DNA of 64,000 bases from Paenibacillus harenae DSM 16969 (GCF_000422465.1 NZ_KE383846.1:297444-361443); one strand, 5' to 3'; positions 25,127 through 33,701 are shown, counted from the stretch's first letter. Translations and numbers: made by a program. Notes: generated from the sequence alone by a model not told the origin.

Positions 25127-26188
25127 TTATTTGTAAATCAATACGGCGGCTCTTGTATCGCCAACGGCCGGCAAGTACTCTATCGCTGCTCCCAAATCCC
25201 CGGCAATCGTCCGAACCGGAGCGGAGTCGTTGCCATGATAAGAGGCATCGAGATGCTGCTTGATAAAAGAGGCACTGGCGTATGTCGTACCGTTCACAAT
25301 TTCAACACCCGCAGCATCGACGAGCTTGCCATTCACATAGACGTATGGCACAGGGTTCGGTTTTGAGGATGAAGACAGCATTATGGACCCGTTCTGCACC
25401 GTAAATGTCATAGTCGCTTCATAGTTAACCCGGCTGTACTCGCCTTCCTTGCTTTCATCCGTCGACGGTTTCGCACGAAGCAGGTAATAGTCGGCCGGAC
25501 CTGTTTTGAACGATATTCTACCATCCGCATCGGTCGTAAACGTCTGTGCTTCCGAGCTGCTTCTACGAATTAACGATACTTCCGTATTCGTAAGCGGCTT
25601 GCCTTTCATAAACAATTGAACGCTCACTTGCTCATTCGGCGTTATGGCGGCAGGATTGAACTCAGGCACCAATTCCGCACGATCGGTGCTCACCGCTTTG
25701 GAAAATCCTTTGAGCGCCGTTACGCGCTCCACTGTCGGAATGTCGCTCACGGCGACAAAACTTTTGGCGCTGCGAAGCGTTCGGCTAGCAACGTCGCCAT
25801 GCTTGAAGATACTGTCTCCCTCGACAGAAATAATGTAGGCACCTGGAGAAGAGGAAGAGAACGTAGCGATAAATCCGTTGTTGACTGCAGGTTCCTCTTC
25901 CGTCGCAGCTTCTCCGGTGTAGAATCGGGTGCCGGTAATATCCGCCTTCTTGCCGGCGGGAGTCGTTACGTAAACTTTGGAACTATCGGTACTCCATTGA
26001 CCGGCAATGCGATAGCTTTTGTGCTCATTGGAGTGATTGCCTAGCAGTAGATCGACATAGGAAACCTCGCCTTGCGCGATGATCGGCGCGTTCGTCTGCG
26101 ACCAGCCGTCATGAGCGAATACGGACGAGGAAATGCTAAACGTCAGCAGGACCGCAAGTACTGTTGCTGCAAATTTTTTTTTGAACAT
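25127..26188 (-). CDS. Exported DUF4198-domain protein, probable metal-binding
   Basis: A 353-residue exported protein. Signal peptide MFKKKFAATVLAVLLTFSIS to VFA; cleavage would leave His as the first residue (HDGWSQ), as in CopC. DUF4198 features follow: YVDLLLGNHSNEHKSYRIAG, a beta-sandwich, and an Ig-like carboxypeptidase-regulatory segment (KPLTNTEVSLI, TTDADGRISFKTGPADYYLL). The C-terminal ~100 residues resemble a copper-amine-oxidase N-domain-like anchor (VPYVYVNGKLVDAAGVEIVNG). DUF4198 proteins accompany Ni, Co or Cu uptake genes. Location before CopCD supports a role in extracellular metal capture; which metal is inferred. Confidence 0.8.
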   Translation of the reverse strand: MFKKKFAATVLAVLLTFSISSSVFAHDGWSQTNAPIIAQGEVSYVDLLLGNHSNEHKSYRIAGQWSTDSSKVYVTTPAGKKADITGTRFYTGEAATEEEPAVNNGFIATFSSSSPGAYIISVEGDSIFKHGDVASRTLRSAKSFVAVSDIPTVERVTALKGFSKAVSTDRAELVPEFNPAAITPNEQVSVQLFMKGKPLTNTEVSLIRRSSSEAQTFTTDADGRISFKTGPADYYLLRAKPSTDESKEGEYSRVNYEATMTFTVQNGSIMLSSSSKPNPVPYVYVNGKLVDAAGVEIVNGTTYASASFIKQHLDASYHGNDSAPVRTIAGDLGAAIEYLPAVGDTRAAVLIYK

Positions 26189-26321
26189 AATGACTAACCC
26201 TCCCGATAAGATAAGTGCTGTTATCTTCCAAATTATATCGGGAGGCCGGAAAAGATAGAATGACTATAAAGAGCTATTGTGGACGTACGATGTGAACGAA
26301 TTGTGGCAGTACGTTTAATCC

Positions 26322-26969
26322 TCAGTTTTGAAAGTATCCTTGCTCATAAGCATAACGCGCCAATTGTACGCGATTTTCGAGATGCAGCTTTTGCAGAATG
26401 TTTTTCAAATGATTTTTAACCGTATGTTCGGAAATGTTGAGTTTAGATGCAATATCCCGATTGGACGAGCCTTTTGCAACCCAGCTTAATATTTCTTGCT
26501 CCCTGGCGGTTAAAGGGCTGCTGACGGTTTTCGGTATTTCCTTATTGGAAAATTCCTGCAAAATCCGCCGGGCGAATTCTCTGGATAAGGGCGCCTCATC
26601 GAAAGCAACTGCTTTAAGATATTCGTGCCATGCTTCCGGATTCAGATTTTTAAGCAAATATCCTTGAGCCCCCTTTTTCAACGCCTCGAATAGATGAGCA
26701 ATATCGTCCGAAACGGTGACCATGACAATTTTGACATAAGGAAACCGCGACTTGATTTCTTTCGTTGCTTCCAAGCCGTCCATTACCTTCATGTTGATGT
26801 CCATCAGTATCAGGTCCGGCATCGATTGCTCCGTCAACCTTATGGCCTCTAATCCGTTGCATCCCTCTCCAACGATCTCAAATATCGGATCCGCACTCAG
26901 GATCTCTCGAATGCCCTCCCGGGCATGATGATGATCATCCACAATTAACACGCGAACCGGCTGCGTCAT
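26322..26969 (-). CDS. NarL/LuxR-family response regulator
   Basis: A 215-residue regulator: receiver domain with VDDHH, phosphoacceptor Asp in DLILMDINMKVMDG, Thr in KIVMVTVSDD and Lys in KKGAQGYLLKN; LuxR-type HTH at the C-terminus (LTAREQEILSWVAKGSSNRDIA, ISEHTVKNHLKNILQKL). It begins 6 bp after the stop of its cognate histidine kinase. The next gene on the strand is the DUF4198/CopCD pair, about 130 bp away, its most likely target. Confidence 0.95.
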   Translation of the reverse strand: MTQPVRVLIVDDHHHAREGIREILSADPIFEIVGEGCNGLEAIRLTEQSMPDLILMDINMKVMDGLEATKEIKSRFPYVKIVMVTVSDDIAHLFEALKKGAQGYLLKNLNPEAWHEYLKAVAFDEAPLSREFARRILQEFSNKEIPKTVSSPLTAREQEILSWVAKGSSNRDIASKLNISEHTVKNHLKNILQKLHLENRVQLARYAYEQGYFQN

Positions 26970-26975
26970 GCGTGC

Positions 26976-27797
26976 TCACACCTCTCTTCTGATTTCTACC
27001 CTCGTATGCCCCTCTACCCGACTCAGTTGAAGCAGCCAACCCAGTTCCGCTGCACGTTCCTTCATGATTTTGAGCCCGAAACGATTTTCTTTATGAAACG
27101 GGTCCCCCTCGTATCCTTGACCGTCGTCGGTAATGCTGCAGAGCCAACCATTCGGAGTTACTTTCGCTTGTATCCGCACGTGCTGCGCATCCGCGTGTTT
27201 ACGAACATTGAGCAGCGCTTCTCGAACCGAGCCGAAGAGCCCGACTTTCTCTTTCCGGGAGAGAAGATCCTCCGGAAGTGTCCAGTCGAACCGGACCGCT
27301 ATGTCCGTTTCCTTATTAAACTCCTGAACCATACGGTGAAGCGATTCCATCCAGGGCATCATCTCTGCTTCGGGCGGATAACGCAAATTGGCAATTGCTT
27401 GCCGGACGTACTCATTCACCTCGTGTACGGTTTGGCGGACAGACTGAAATTTTCCCTCATGAACGGCATCTCGGGCTTCCATCCGGTTTACCTTGACCGA
27501 GAGGAGAAATAGGGATTGCGCTATCCCGTCATGAAGCTCCCTTGCAAGACTTTCCCGTTCCTGCATAGCCGCCTGCAAGGCCCTCGACCGTTGAAGCTCC
27601 TCCTGTATTTGCTCCAGAATAGAGAATAGCTTGGTTAAAAACAGAATCGTAACTGAAAACACGATAACCGGAGCCAGCATATTGCCCAGTTCCATCGAAA
27701 TGTAAGCGAGCAGATATTCATGCCTGATATATTCCCATAAGCCGATCGTAAGTGTAGGAATAATTAAAATAAGCCATTTGATTTGTTTATACGACAA
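26976..27797 (-). CDS. Sensor histidine kinase, NarL-partner type (HisKA_3)
   Basis: About 273 residues from a TTG start 7 nt after GGAGG (27797); the longer frame from 27836 contains that RBS. Two hydrophobic helices near the N-terminus (about 5-55) anchor it with almost no extracellular loop, which suggests intramembrane sensing. A coiled coil leads to the phosphoacceptor His in ESLARELHDGIAQSL. The HATPase_c domain has N in REALLNVRKHADA, G1 box DDGQGYEG and G2 box RFGLKIMKERAAEL. Partner of the downstream response regulator. Confidence 0.93.
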   Translation of the reverse strand: MSYKQIKWLILIIPTLTIGLWEYIRHEYLLAYISMELGNMLAPVIVFSVTILFLTKLFSILEQIQEELQRSRALQAAMQERESLARELHDGIAQSLFLLSVKVNRMEARDAVHEGKFQSVRQTVHEVNEYVRQAIANLRYPPEAEMMPWMESLHRMVQEFNKETDIAVRFDWTLPEDLLSRKEKVGLFGSVREALLNVRKHADAQHVRIQAKVTPNGWLCSITDDGQGYEGDPFHKENRFGLKIMKERAAELGWLLQLSRVEGHTRVEIRREV

Positions 27798-27878
27798 TTC
27801 TCTTCCTCCTTCACATAAAAGATTACGGTTGAACATAACCCGATAGCGTTAAACCCATCACGTTTGCGAGAAAGCTAA

Positions 27879-27900
27879 AGCCTTCCGGATATGGAAGGCT
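27879..27900 (-). terminator. Terminator hairpin downstream of dedA gene
   Basis: Stem AGCCTTCC / GGAAGGCT (27879-27886, 27893-27900), followed on the minus strand by TTAGCTTTCTC. Confidence 0.65.
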
Positions 27901-27916
27901 CTTTGTCGCTTAAGCA

Positions 27917-28525
27917 TTAGGAAGCTCTTTTCTTACGGAACCACAGAAACACCACGGCCACTGCGACGAGGGCAAGCAAGGCATACACGATATTCGAATA
28001 AACATCCATATATGCGACAATGGTTTCCCATGAAGCTCCGACTGCGGCGCCGATGTTGACCAGCAGCACATTCCAGATTAGCGATCCAAGCGTAGTCAGT
28101 AAAATAAACAGCCAAAAATTCATGCGGGTGCTGCCTGCCGGAATGGAAATCAGGCTTCGGATTAACGGAATCAGACGGCAGATGAATACGGTCCAAACTC
28201 CGTATTTCGAAAACCAGCCATACGCTTTGCGGACATCCTCATTGGTTAGTCTTAGAATACGCCCCCATCTCGTAATGATCCTCTCCATTCTCTCGACATT
28301 AATCAAATACCCGACGAAATATAACGCGACCGCACCAAGAATGGATCCGATCGTCGACGCGATGACGACTCCCATTATCGTCATACCGGTGTAGGTTGTC
28401 ATAAATCCGCCGAAGGTCAGAATCACTTCCGACGGAATCGGCGGAAACAGATTCTCCAATGCAATTAATAGAAATACGCCCAAATAACCAAATTCATTCA
28501 TCATTTCCGTAATCCAGTTCTCCAC
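27917..28525 (-). CDS. DedA-family membrane protein
   Basis: A 202-residue integral membrane protein of the DedA/SNARE-associated (VTT) family. Diagnostic segments: LLIALENLFPPIPSEVILTFGGF at the start and VFICRLIPLIRSLISIPAG with conserved Arg residues in the middle, followed by a glycine-rich helix pair. Members move polyprenyl phosphate or phosphatidylethanolamine lipids across the membrane. It has its own terminator and lies 26 bp downstream of the next gene upstream, so cotranscription with the PadR pair is possible. Confidence 0.92.
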   Translation of the reverse strand: MENWITEMMNEFGYLGVFLLIALENLFPPIPSEVILTFGGFMTTYTGMTIMGVVIASTIGSILGAVALYFVGYLINVERMERIITRWGRILRLTNEDVRKAYGWFSKYGVWTVFICRLIPLIRSLISIPAGSTRMNFWLFILLTTLGSLIWNVLLVNIGAAVGASWETIVAYMDVYSNIVYALLALVAVAVVFLWFRKKRAS

Positions 28526-28551
28526 TCGTAAACACTCCTCTATTTTTATAA

Positions 28552-29193
28552 TTAAGATAATTGATCCTGCAGCTTGCGATGGATAAAAGCATCCATCAAC
28601 TTATAGATGATAAACAATCCGAACAAGCCTGCGCCATATGCCACGAGTACCGATTCGATAACCAGAGGCCACAACGCTTCCGGAAACAGCAGTCCGTGAA
28701 CGAGCTCTACCAGAATAAACAGGATCACAGCGACCGCAATCCATCCGAATAAATAATAATGGGCATGCATGTGAAACAATGACGTGTTCTTGGATAAGCT
28801 TAAGAGCTCCTTCACTTTAAACTGCGAGATCGCCTCAGCCGTTGCCTGCTCCCGCGTCTTTCCATGATCCATTAAATCCTGGGCATAATCCTCCAAATAA
28901 TTGCGAAGCTCCATTTTGTCATCCGGATTCATTGCCAGCTGTTCCACATAGGCGTGGATATCATTTTGCTTCCGGTACATCGTGTTGAGCCGAATATGTC
29001 CGATGTAGTTCACCGCCCCCCACAATACGGCAGTCGCGAAGGACGAGCCGTATCCGACGGTCAGCAAAAATTGGTCATCCGGATCGAAATACCGGTCGCC
29101 GTAAAAAAACACGCCGCACAAGACCATAGACATAATCAACAGCCAGCCGTACTTGACATCGCTCAAACTGAATATTTTTCTCCATAAATTCAT
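28552..29193 (-). CDS. Four-helix membrane protein of a PadR operon (DUF1700/permease-prefix-like)
   Basis: 213 residues from the ATG at 29193, after AGAGGA; the longer frame reaches back into the PadR gene. Two N-terminal helices (about 15-70), a soluble middle with MELRNYLEDYAQDLMDHGKTREQATAEAISQF, then two further helices. That middle block, an amphipathic segment with D/H-x-x-E-x-A-x-x-E-A, is the prefix found in DUF1700 and permease-prefix proteins that pair with PadR regulators in Bacillota. It begins 15 bp after the PadR stop. Function unknown; probably an envelope-stress or transport accessory protein. Confidence 0.75.
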   Translation of the reverse strand: MNLWRKIFSLSDVKYGWLLIMSMVLCGVFFYGDRYFDPDDQFLLTVGYGSSFATAVLWGAVNYIGHIRLNTMYRKQNDIHAYVEQLAMNPDDKMELRNYLEDYAQDLMDHGKTREQATAEAISQFKVKELLSLSKNTSLFHMHAHYYLFGWIAVAVILFILVELVHGLLFPEALWPLVIESVLVAYGAGLFGLFIIYKLMDAFIHRKLQDQLS

Positions 29194-29207
29194 CGTGCTC
29201 AATCCTC

Positions 29208-29537
29208 TCAAATAAATCGGTTGACGATTTCGTATGTTTTTTTCCAATCCTGGATGTATCTATCGAGCAGCCGGCAGCCTTCTTCGGTAATCGAATAGTA
29301 TTTCCGCCTGCCGCCATGCGTCTGATCGCCCCAATAGGACGAGACCGCTTGCTGCTTCTCCAGACGCTTCAACGATAAATACATCGTTGCCTCCTGCAGC
29401 TCGAAGGCGCCCAATGTCCGGTCCTTGACCGCTTTCGAAATTTCGTAGCCGTAATTGTCCTTCTCCTTAATGATGGACAGGATCAGAAGATCTACGGTCC
29501 CTTTCAACATTTCCGTATTCAATCGCCGTACCTCCAA
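29208..29537 (-). CDS. PadR-family transcriptional regulator
   Basis: A 109-residue winged-helix repressor: EMLKGTVDLLILSIIKEKDNYGYEI, ELQEATMYLSLKRLEKQQAV, THGGRRKYYSITEEGCRLLD. The last block is the hallmark wing of PadR (usually GRKYYxLT). It is first in an operon with the membrane protein downstream. A long interrupted palindrome directly upstream is the probable autoregulatory operator. Confidence 0.93.
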   Translation of the reverse strand: MEVRRLNTEMLKGTVDLLILSIIKEKDNYGYEISKAVKDRTLGAFELQEATMYLSLKRLEKQQAVSSYWGDQTHGGRRKYYSITEEGCRLLDRYIQDWKKTYEIVNRFI

Positions 29538-29544
29538 CTCAAAT

Positions 29545-29603
29545 TACCTTGCATACTTAAGTACATAACAATCATAAGTGAAAGTACTTAATAATGCAAG
29601 GTA
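29545..29603. promoter_or_regulatory. Long interrupted palindrome, candidate PadR operator
   Basis: Two 20-bp arms (29545-29564 and 29584-29603) match as inverted repeats at 18 of 20 positions, beginning TACCTTGCAT and ending ATGCAAGGTA, with a 19-bp centre. The left arm contains the perfect palindrome TACTTAAGTA (29554-29563). The element lies 8 bp upstream of the padR start, over its expected promoter, as in autoregulated PadR systems. Confidence 0.7.
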
Positions 29604-29659
29604 CTCGTGCAAAAAAAAAATCCGGGGGTCAATGAAAATGAAATGATATTCATGACCCG

Positions 29660-30202
29660 TTATAAAATCAGCCCTTCCGTCTTCGACCGTCTTAAGATTT
29701 CGTTAACCGTCTCCTCAGGCGTAAGACCGGTTGAATCCAGCCACATCCCGATCTTGGGCGTCTCCTCGCGCAGCACCCGATCCAATCCGGCTGCGGTCCA
29801 CAGGCCGTAGCCCTTCTTGGAACGAGCAGCCTCCCTGCGTTCGACGGCTTCCACGGAAGGACAGAGAACGACGAGAGTAAACGGTCTGTTCCGGAGATAA
29901 GAGATAAAATCATGCAGCAGCGGGCCGATCACCACGTCCTGAATAATAACATTGAAGCCTGCACCGTAATAGGCATCCGCCGACATGGCGGTTAGCCGAT
30001 AACGAAGCTTCAACTGATCAAGCTCGGCATCCCCGCTGTCCGGACCTACCTCCCGCCGGTTTCGTACGATCATTTTCCGAAAAATATCTCCCCGCAAATG
30101 TACCGATTTCTCAAACCGCTCCGACAATAGCTGGGCAACCGTTGACTTTCCGCTCGCCATTATTCCGGTAATCAAAAAGAGACTGGGCTTTTCATTTAAC
30201 AT
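29660..30202 (-). CDS. P-loop kinase (AAA/zeta-like ATP-binding protein)
   Basis: A 180-residue protein with Walker A GIMASGKST near the N-terminus, a substrate-binding Asp in LRGDIFRKMIV and an Arg-rich lid (VERREAARSKKGYGL). This is the layout of small-molecule kinases related to chloramphenicol phosphotransferase and zeta toxin, and many such proteins have unknown substrates. No antitoxin-like gene is adjacent. It ends close to the PadR operator. Confidence 0.8.
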   Translation of the reverse strand: MLNEKPSLFLITGIMASGKSTVAQLLSERFEKSVHLRGDIFRKMIVRNRREVGPDSGDAELDQLKLRYRLTAMSADAYYGAGFNVIIQDVVIGPLLHDFISYLRNRPFTLVVLCPSVEAVERREAARSKKGYGLWTAAGLDRVLREETPKIGMWLDSTGLTPEETVNEILRRSKTEGLIL

Positions 30203-30238
30203 AATTTCATTCCTCCATTGATTGATTCATGAATAAAC

Positions 30239-30572
30239 GTCTACCTGGTCGGCGGCAAAGTGAAAAGCTCCGGGAATAGGACGGATACGCTGGCTTTTGA
30301 GTTTATAAAGCAATTCACGCTGGACATCTGCTTCGCATCGGGCGGCGGGGTGTCGAAGAACGGCATCAGCACAGCAACTCCCGAAGTCGCGGCGTTAGCA
30401 AAGCCGCCGCTACGCTAGTATTTCCAGAAAAAAGATTTGTCTCGCTCCGCATGAGAAGTTAGGGATCGATTTCTTTGCCAAAGGGGGAGCGATCACGGAC
30501 ATGGATGTGCTGATCACAGACGCCGATGCCGACATTCGGTCAGGGGGAGCCTGTCCCCCTGAAACTAGCTAA
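30239..30572 (+). pseudogene. Degraded DeoR-family regulator (C-terminal sensor domain only)
   Basis: Two plus-strand frames together spell a DeoR sensor domain. 30239-30418 gives VYLVGGKVKSSGNRTDTLAF and FTLDICFASGGGVSKNGIST, then a TAG. 30423-30572, shifted in frame, gives HEKLGIDFFAKGGAITDMDV followed by LITDADAD, the hallmark end of DeoR/GlpR regulators. The N-terminal HTH half is missing because the neighbouring kinase gene begins at 30202. The remnant ends inside the convergent lipoprotein gene. A deletion, a frameshift and a stop make it a clear pseudogene. Confidence 0.85.
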
Positions 30573-30967
30573 AACTTTGCACCTTGCTTCAGCTCATACA
30601 CTTCAAAAAAATCTTGCTTAATCACTACAGACATGATGGTATCGCCATTACTGAAAAAATGGACATGTCCCATCCGCTTATCTTCAAGCTCACTCCATCC
30701 CGACTTCTCTAATTCTTGAAAATATGGATGGGGAGGATACAGACCTTGACTGCCTCCGACATTTATTAGTTTATATTTCGCTCCTTTTAGGTAATTAGGA
30801 TTGTTAAAGTTTGCTTCCTGCTGTTCCGCGTTTCCAGGTACAAGAAATTGTTCATTAACGTCCGATTTCTTATAACCCAGCTCATGATCATACGTTTGAG
30901 AACCAGCTTGAGAACAACCAATCAGCATGAGTAGGAACATAAAAGAAAAGCATAGTCTTCGCATCAA
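30569..30967 (-). CDS. Small lipoprotein of unknown function
   Basis: A 132-residue precursor with a lipobox (LLMLIGCSQAG). Mature part of about 115 residues without recognisable domain: a tyrosine/asparagine-rich first half, then WSELEDKRMGHVHFFSNGDT and IMSVVIKQDFFEVYEL, likely beta strands. Start after GGAGGCGGTTTG. It overlaps the end of the DeoR remnant by 4 nt on the opposite strand. Not recognised. Confidence 0.7.
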   Translation of the reverse strand: MMRRLCFSFMFLLMLIGCSQAGSQTYDHELGYKKSDVNEQFLVPGNAEQQEANFNNPNYLKGAKYKLINVGGSQGLYPPHPYFQELEKSGWSELEDKRMGHVHFFSNGDTIMSVVIKQDFFEVYELKQGAKF

Positions 30968-31021
30968 ACCGCCTCCTGAATCCCAAATAATATCTACCGG
31001 CCTATCCCATCGTTATGGACG

Positions 31022-31165
31022 ATGTGGATAAGGACAAAGTTACACTTCATGCAAGAGAAACGTCTGCCTTTCGTCCTTGTCAAAGGGCGCAAACCGTTTA
31101 TTCCGTATTTTCTGAAGAAACTCATGAAGCAAGCTCTCGAAAAACGGTATCGCGGAGAATTCTAA
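31022..31165 (+). CDS. Possible small basic protein, 47 residues, or gene remnant
   Basis: The frame reads MWIRTKLHFMQEKRLPF, KGRKPFIPYFLKKLMKQ, LEKRYRGEF-stop. Composition and codon use look more coding than the overlapping 88-codon frame. No convincing RBS precedes the ATG, and the frame opens only about 40 bp further upstream. It may be the tail of a lost gene. Low confidence. Confidence 0.3.
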   Translation: MWIRTKLHFMQEKRLPFVLVKGRKPFIPYFLKKLMKQALEKRYRGEF

Positions 31166-31198
31166 GCGCATATAAATGTAAAACTTATAAATTCTTAG

Positions 31199-31236
31199 AA
31201 TTTAAAAAAGAAAAAGCACGCGTCTTTCACGCGTGC
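31199..31236 (-). terminator. Strong Rho-independent terminator of the MFS gene
   Basis: Stem GCACGCGT / ACGCGTGC (31216-31223, 31229-31236) followed on the minus strand by TTTTTCTTTTTT. Confidence 0.9.
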
Positions 31237-31284
31237 GGTTATCAATACATGTACGGACCCCGTTCGTCATGTCGGATATAACGT

Positions 31285-32697
31285 CTATCCAGGCTGCTCC
31301 GTAACCGGATGCGGCGTCCTTGACTTCTTGCGGAAGGATACGAAATACAAGAGCGCACTGGCTACGACAACGAAGCTTAACAGCAGTATGAGATTGCCGT
31401 ACATGTAAGCCTTTGAATCCGAAATAAACGGATGCAGCGGAAAAGCGAACAGCTCCTGCTCCATCGCTTTGGCGACTAATGCCGTCACAACAGCTCCGGA
31501 TATCGTCGATATCATATTAAAAAGGCCCATGCCGACGCCGATTTGATGGTTGGGGAGAATTTGCGTTACACTCTCCGCCAATGCCGTCTGCACGAAAGAA
31601 AACCCGATGTACATCATCATAAGGGCGGCTCCGATGTACCATACCCAAAGCCCGATGGACGAGGATTGCAGCAGCAGGCTTATCGAGATGAGAGCTAACC
31701 CCAGATATACGACGAAATGGCTTCCCCTTTTGACCGTCATATTGCCGGCGACCCTCCCGAATATGACCGCGCTTATGGCTCCCGGAAACATAATGAGCCC
31801 GATGTTCTCCGTATCCAATCCGTACGTGTTGCTTAACATGAGAGGAATGACGAACATCATGGACATAACGGTTCCGAATATCAAGAAGCCGATGATGATA
31901 GCGCTCCGGTACAGCCTGTTGCTGAACAGGGTCGGATCAACGAAAGGATCCTTAGCCCTGCGGATCTGAATGATGAACAGGACAAGCGCGACACAGGTAA
32001 CGAGCAAATAAAGCCAGTTAGCTTCTGTCGTGAATAAAATGAGAGCCGACACGGCTATACCGAGAAGCGCGGCTCCGATCAGATCCAGTCTACCCGCTCC
32101 GCGCTCCTCGGCCGGAAGATACTTTCGAAAGAAGGGAATGGCCGCAAGTACAGGAAGCGGTATGAGAAACAGATACGCCCAATGAAAAGATCCGGCAATA
32201 TAACCGCCGAGCACCGGACCGATCCCGATCGCGAACGAAGCTGTCGAGGTGATGATGCCGAACATTCTACCGCGTTCTTTCGCAGTGAAAAATCGGGCTA
32301 CCATAACAAAAACCAATGCCGGAATGGCCGCTCCGCCCGCTCCTTGAATTCCCCTTGATAAAATGACGGCCGGATACCAAGCCTGGCAAACAAAGCCCAA
32401 TATTGAACCGAAGCTATAGAGGATAATTCCGATCGTAATCAGTTTCTTGACGCTGTACATATCGGAAAGCTTGCCGAAAATAACCATCCCCATCCCAAAA
32501 ACGATAAAGAAGATCGTCACTACCCAGCTAACGCCTGATGCATCCAGGCTGAACTGCTTAGCTATGCTCGGGGTTGATACGTTAAATACGGATTCATTCA
32601 AGACGGCAAAAAAAATGACAAAATAGATCCACGGTACGCTTTTCCTGATGCCGGCAAAATCCTGCACAGGTTTATCCGCGCTATGCGCAATATTCAT
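31285..32697 (-). CDS. MFS drug/proton antiporter, Tet(L)/Tet(K)-like
   Basis: A 470-residue transporter with 14 predicted membrane helices (DHA2 family). Motif A-like loop FGKLSDMYSVKKL, motif C-like GIGPVLGGYIAGS, and RGIQGAGGAAIPALVFVMVA all parallel Tet(L). FFAVLNESVFNVSTPSIAKQF also matches the Tet(L) N-terminal pattern (VLNE-x-V-x-NVS-x-P). Such pumps export tetracyclines, Na+/H+ or other compounds; substrate cannot be assigned from sequence alone. Monocistronic, with terminator. Confidence 0.88.
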   Translation of the reverse strand: MNIAHSADKPVQDFAGIRKSVPWIYFVIFFAVLNESVFNVSTPSIAKQFSLDASGVSWVVTIFFIVFGMGMVIFGKLSDMYSVKKLITIGIILYSFGSILGFVCQAWYPAVILSRGIQGAGGAAIPALVFVMVARFFTAKERGRMFGIITSTASFAIGIGPVLGGYIAGSFHWAYLFLIPLPVLAAIPFFRKYLPAEERGAGRLDLIGAALLGIAVSALILFTTEANWLYLLVTCVALVLFIIQIRRAKDPFVDPTLFSNRLYRSAIIIGFLIFGTVMSMMFVIPLMLSNTYGLDTENIGLIMFPGAISAVIFGRVAGNMTVKRGSHFVVYLGLALISISLLLQSSSIGLWVWYIGAALMMMYIGFSFVQTALAESVTQILPNHQIGVGMGLFNMISTISGAVVTALVAKAMEQELFAFPLHPFISDSKAYMYGNLILLLSFVVVASALLYFVSFRKKSRTPHPVTEQPG

Positions 32698-32787
32698 GAT
32701 TTACGCTTCCCCTTCCTCTTCCGGCGAATGCCAGCTTTCATCTCGATAACTGTACCCATTCTAGCATGCAGCGCCTGCATTGATTTC

Positions 32788-33582
32788 TTACCGATTGCTA
32801 TATTGCAGCAATCGGCTTAGGAAGTTGTTCATCAGAAGCGGCAAGGAAATCAGAATCGGAGGGTCGTCCAGCCGGGGCGGGTATAACGTAACCGTCTGAT
32901 GCGGAACCGCTGCATACGGCTCTACGACGATGGGCTCCTTCGATCGTGTCCGCAGCGTATTGTGGGGGAGAAGAACATCCACCGCCTGCATCCCCCAAGA
33001 TACGGATGTCGCCATAAGATAATAGGTGCCCGGCTTAACGTCCGTAAAGCAAAAATCCCCCAACGCGGATAGCAGGGTGCCATACAGCGGAAGTCCTTCC
33101 GGGATCGGCCTGGCGAACAAGCCGAGCAGAATAACGCCCTCGAAAGGGGCCGCCGCATGGACGGTCCCTCTCACGGCAGCGTGCTCCGTGAAGATCGTAC
33201 GCTGCGTCTGCCAATCATCCAGCATTTGCAGGGAGCGCAGATGGTTATCCGCCTGCAGCGTTGAATGCCGGAATTGAGACGGCGTCACACCCACCCGTTC
33301 GGTGAACCGGGAGGTAAACGTTCCCAAGCTCTGCTGTCCGATCTCCATCCCGATATCGCGAATGCTTAAATTCGTATGGAGCAGCAGCTCTTTCGCCTTC
33401 TGCAAGCGGAGAGAGGATACATAGTACAAGGGGGAAAGACCGATCCTTTCCTTGAAAATCCGCGCGAAATGATACGGACTGTAACCGGCATATCCTGCAA
33501 GACCGGCAAGCAAATGCGGTTCGTAGATTTGCCGATGAATATAAGCGATCACCTCGTCAATTTCCGAATACCGGTCCGTCAC
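32788..33582 (-). CDS. AraC-family regulator with C-terminal effector domain
   Basis: About 264 residues from a GTG at 33582 (AAGGGGAG, 10 nt upstream); the frame stays open further upstream but with non-coding composition. Unusually the AraC HTH domain is N-terminal (IDEVIAYIHRQIYEPHLLAG, SPYHFARIFKERIGLSP, LSIRDIGMEIGQQSLGTF). It is followed by about 150 residues of beta-rich sequence (GVILLGLFARPIPEGLPL, DVKPGTYYLMATSVSW) whose ligand is unknown. It lies beside the MFS gene (91 bp away, same strand) but upstream of it, so it may control that pump. Confidence 0.8.
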   Translation of the reverse strand: MTDRYSEIDEVIAYIHRQIYEPHLLAGLAGYAGYSPYHFARIFKERIGLSPLYYVSSLRLQKAKELLLHTNLSIRDIGMEIGQQSLGTFTSRFTERVGVTPSQFRHSTLQADNHLRSLQMLDDWQTQRTIFTEHAAVRGTVHAAAPFEGVILLGLFARPIPEGLPLYGTLLSALGDFCFTDVKPGTYYLMATSVSWGMQAVDVLLPHNTLRTRSKEPIVVEPYAAVPHQTVTLYPPRLDDPPILISLPLLMNNFLSRLLQYSNR

Positions 33583-33701
33583 CTCGCACGCACTCCCCTT
33601 AAACGCAATATTGAAACATGAAATCAATGGTTTCTTATTCGATACGGAACATTCGTTCGTATTTATATTACCACATATTTCATATTTTTCAATACCTTTG
33701 T

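Noticed and set aside
29660..30202. Zeta-type toxin of a toxin-antitoxin pair
   Set aside because: The P-loop kinase core is present but no small antitoxin gene is adjacent; the neighbours are a pseudogene and a PadR operon.
31015..31281. 88-codon plus-strand frame
   Set aside because: It runs through the MFS terminator hairpin and has non-coding composition; a different frame in the same place looks more coding.
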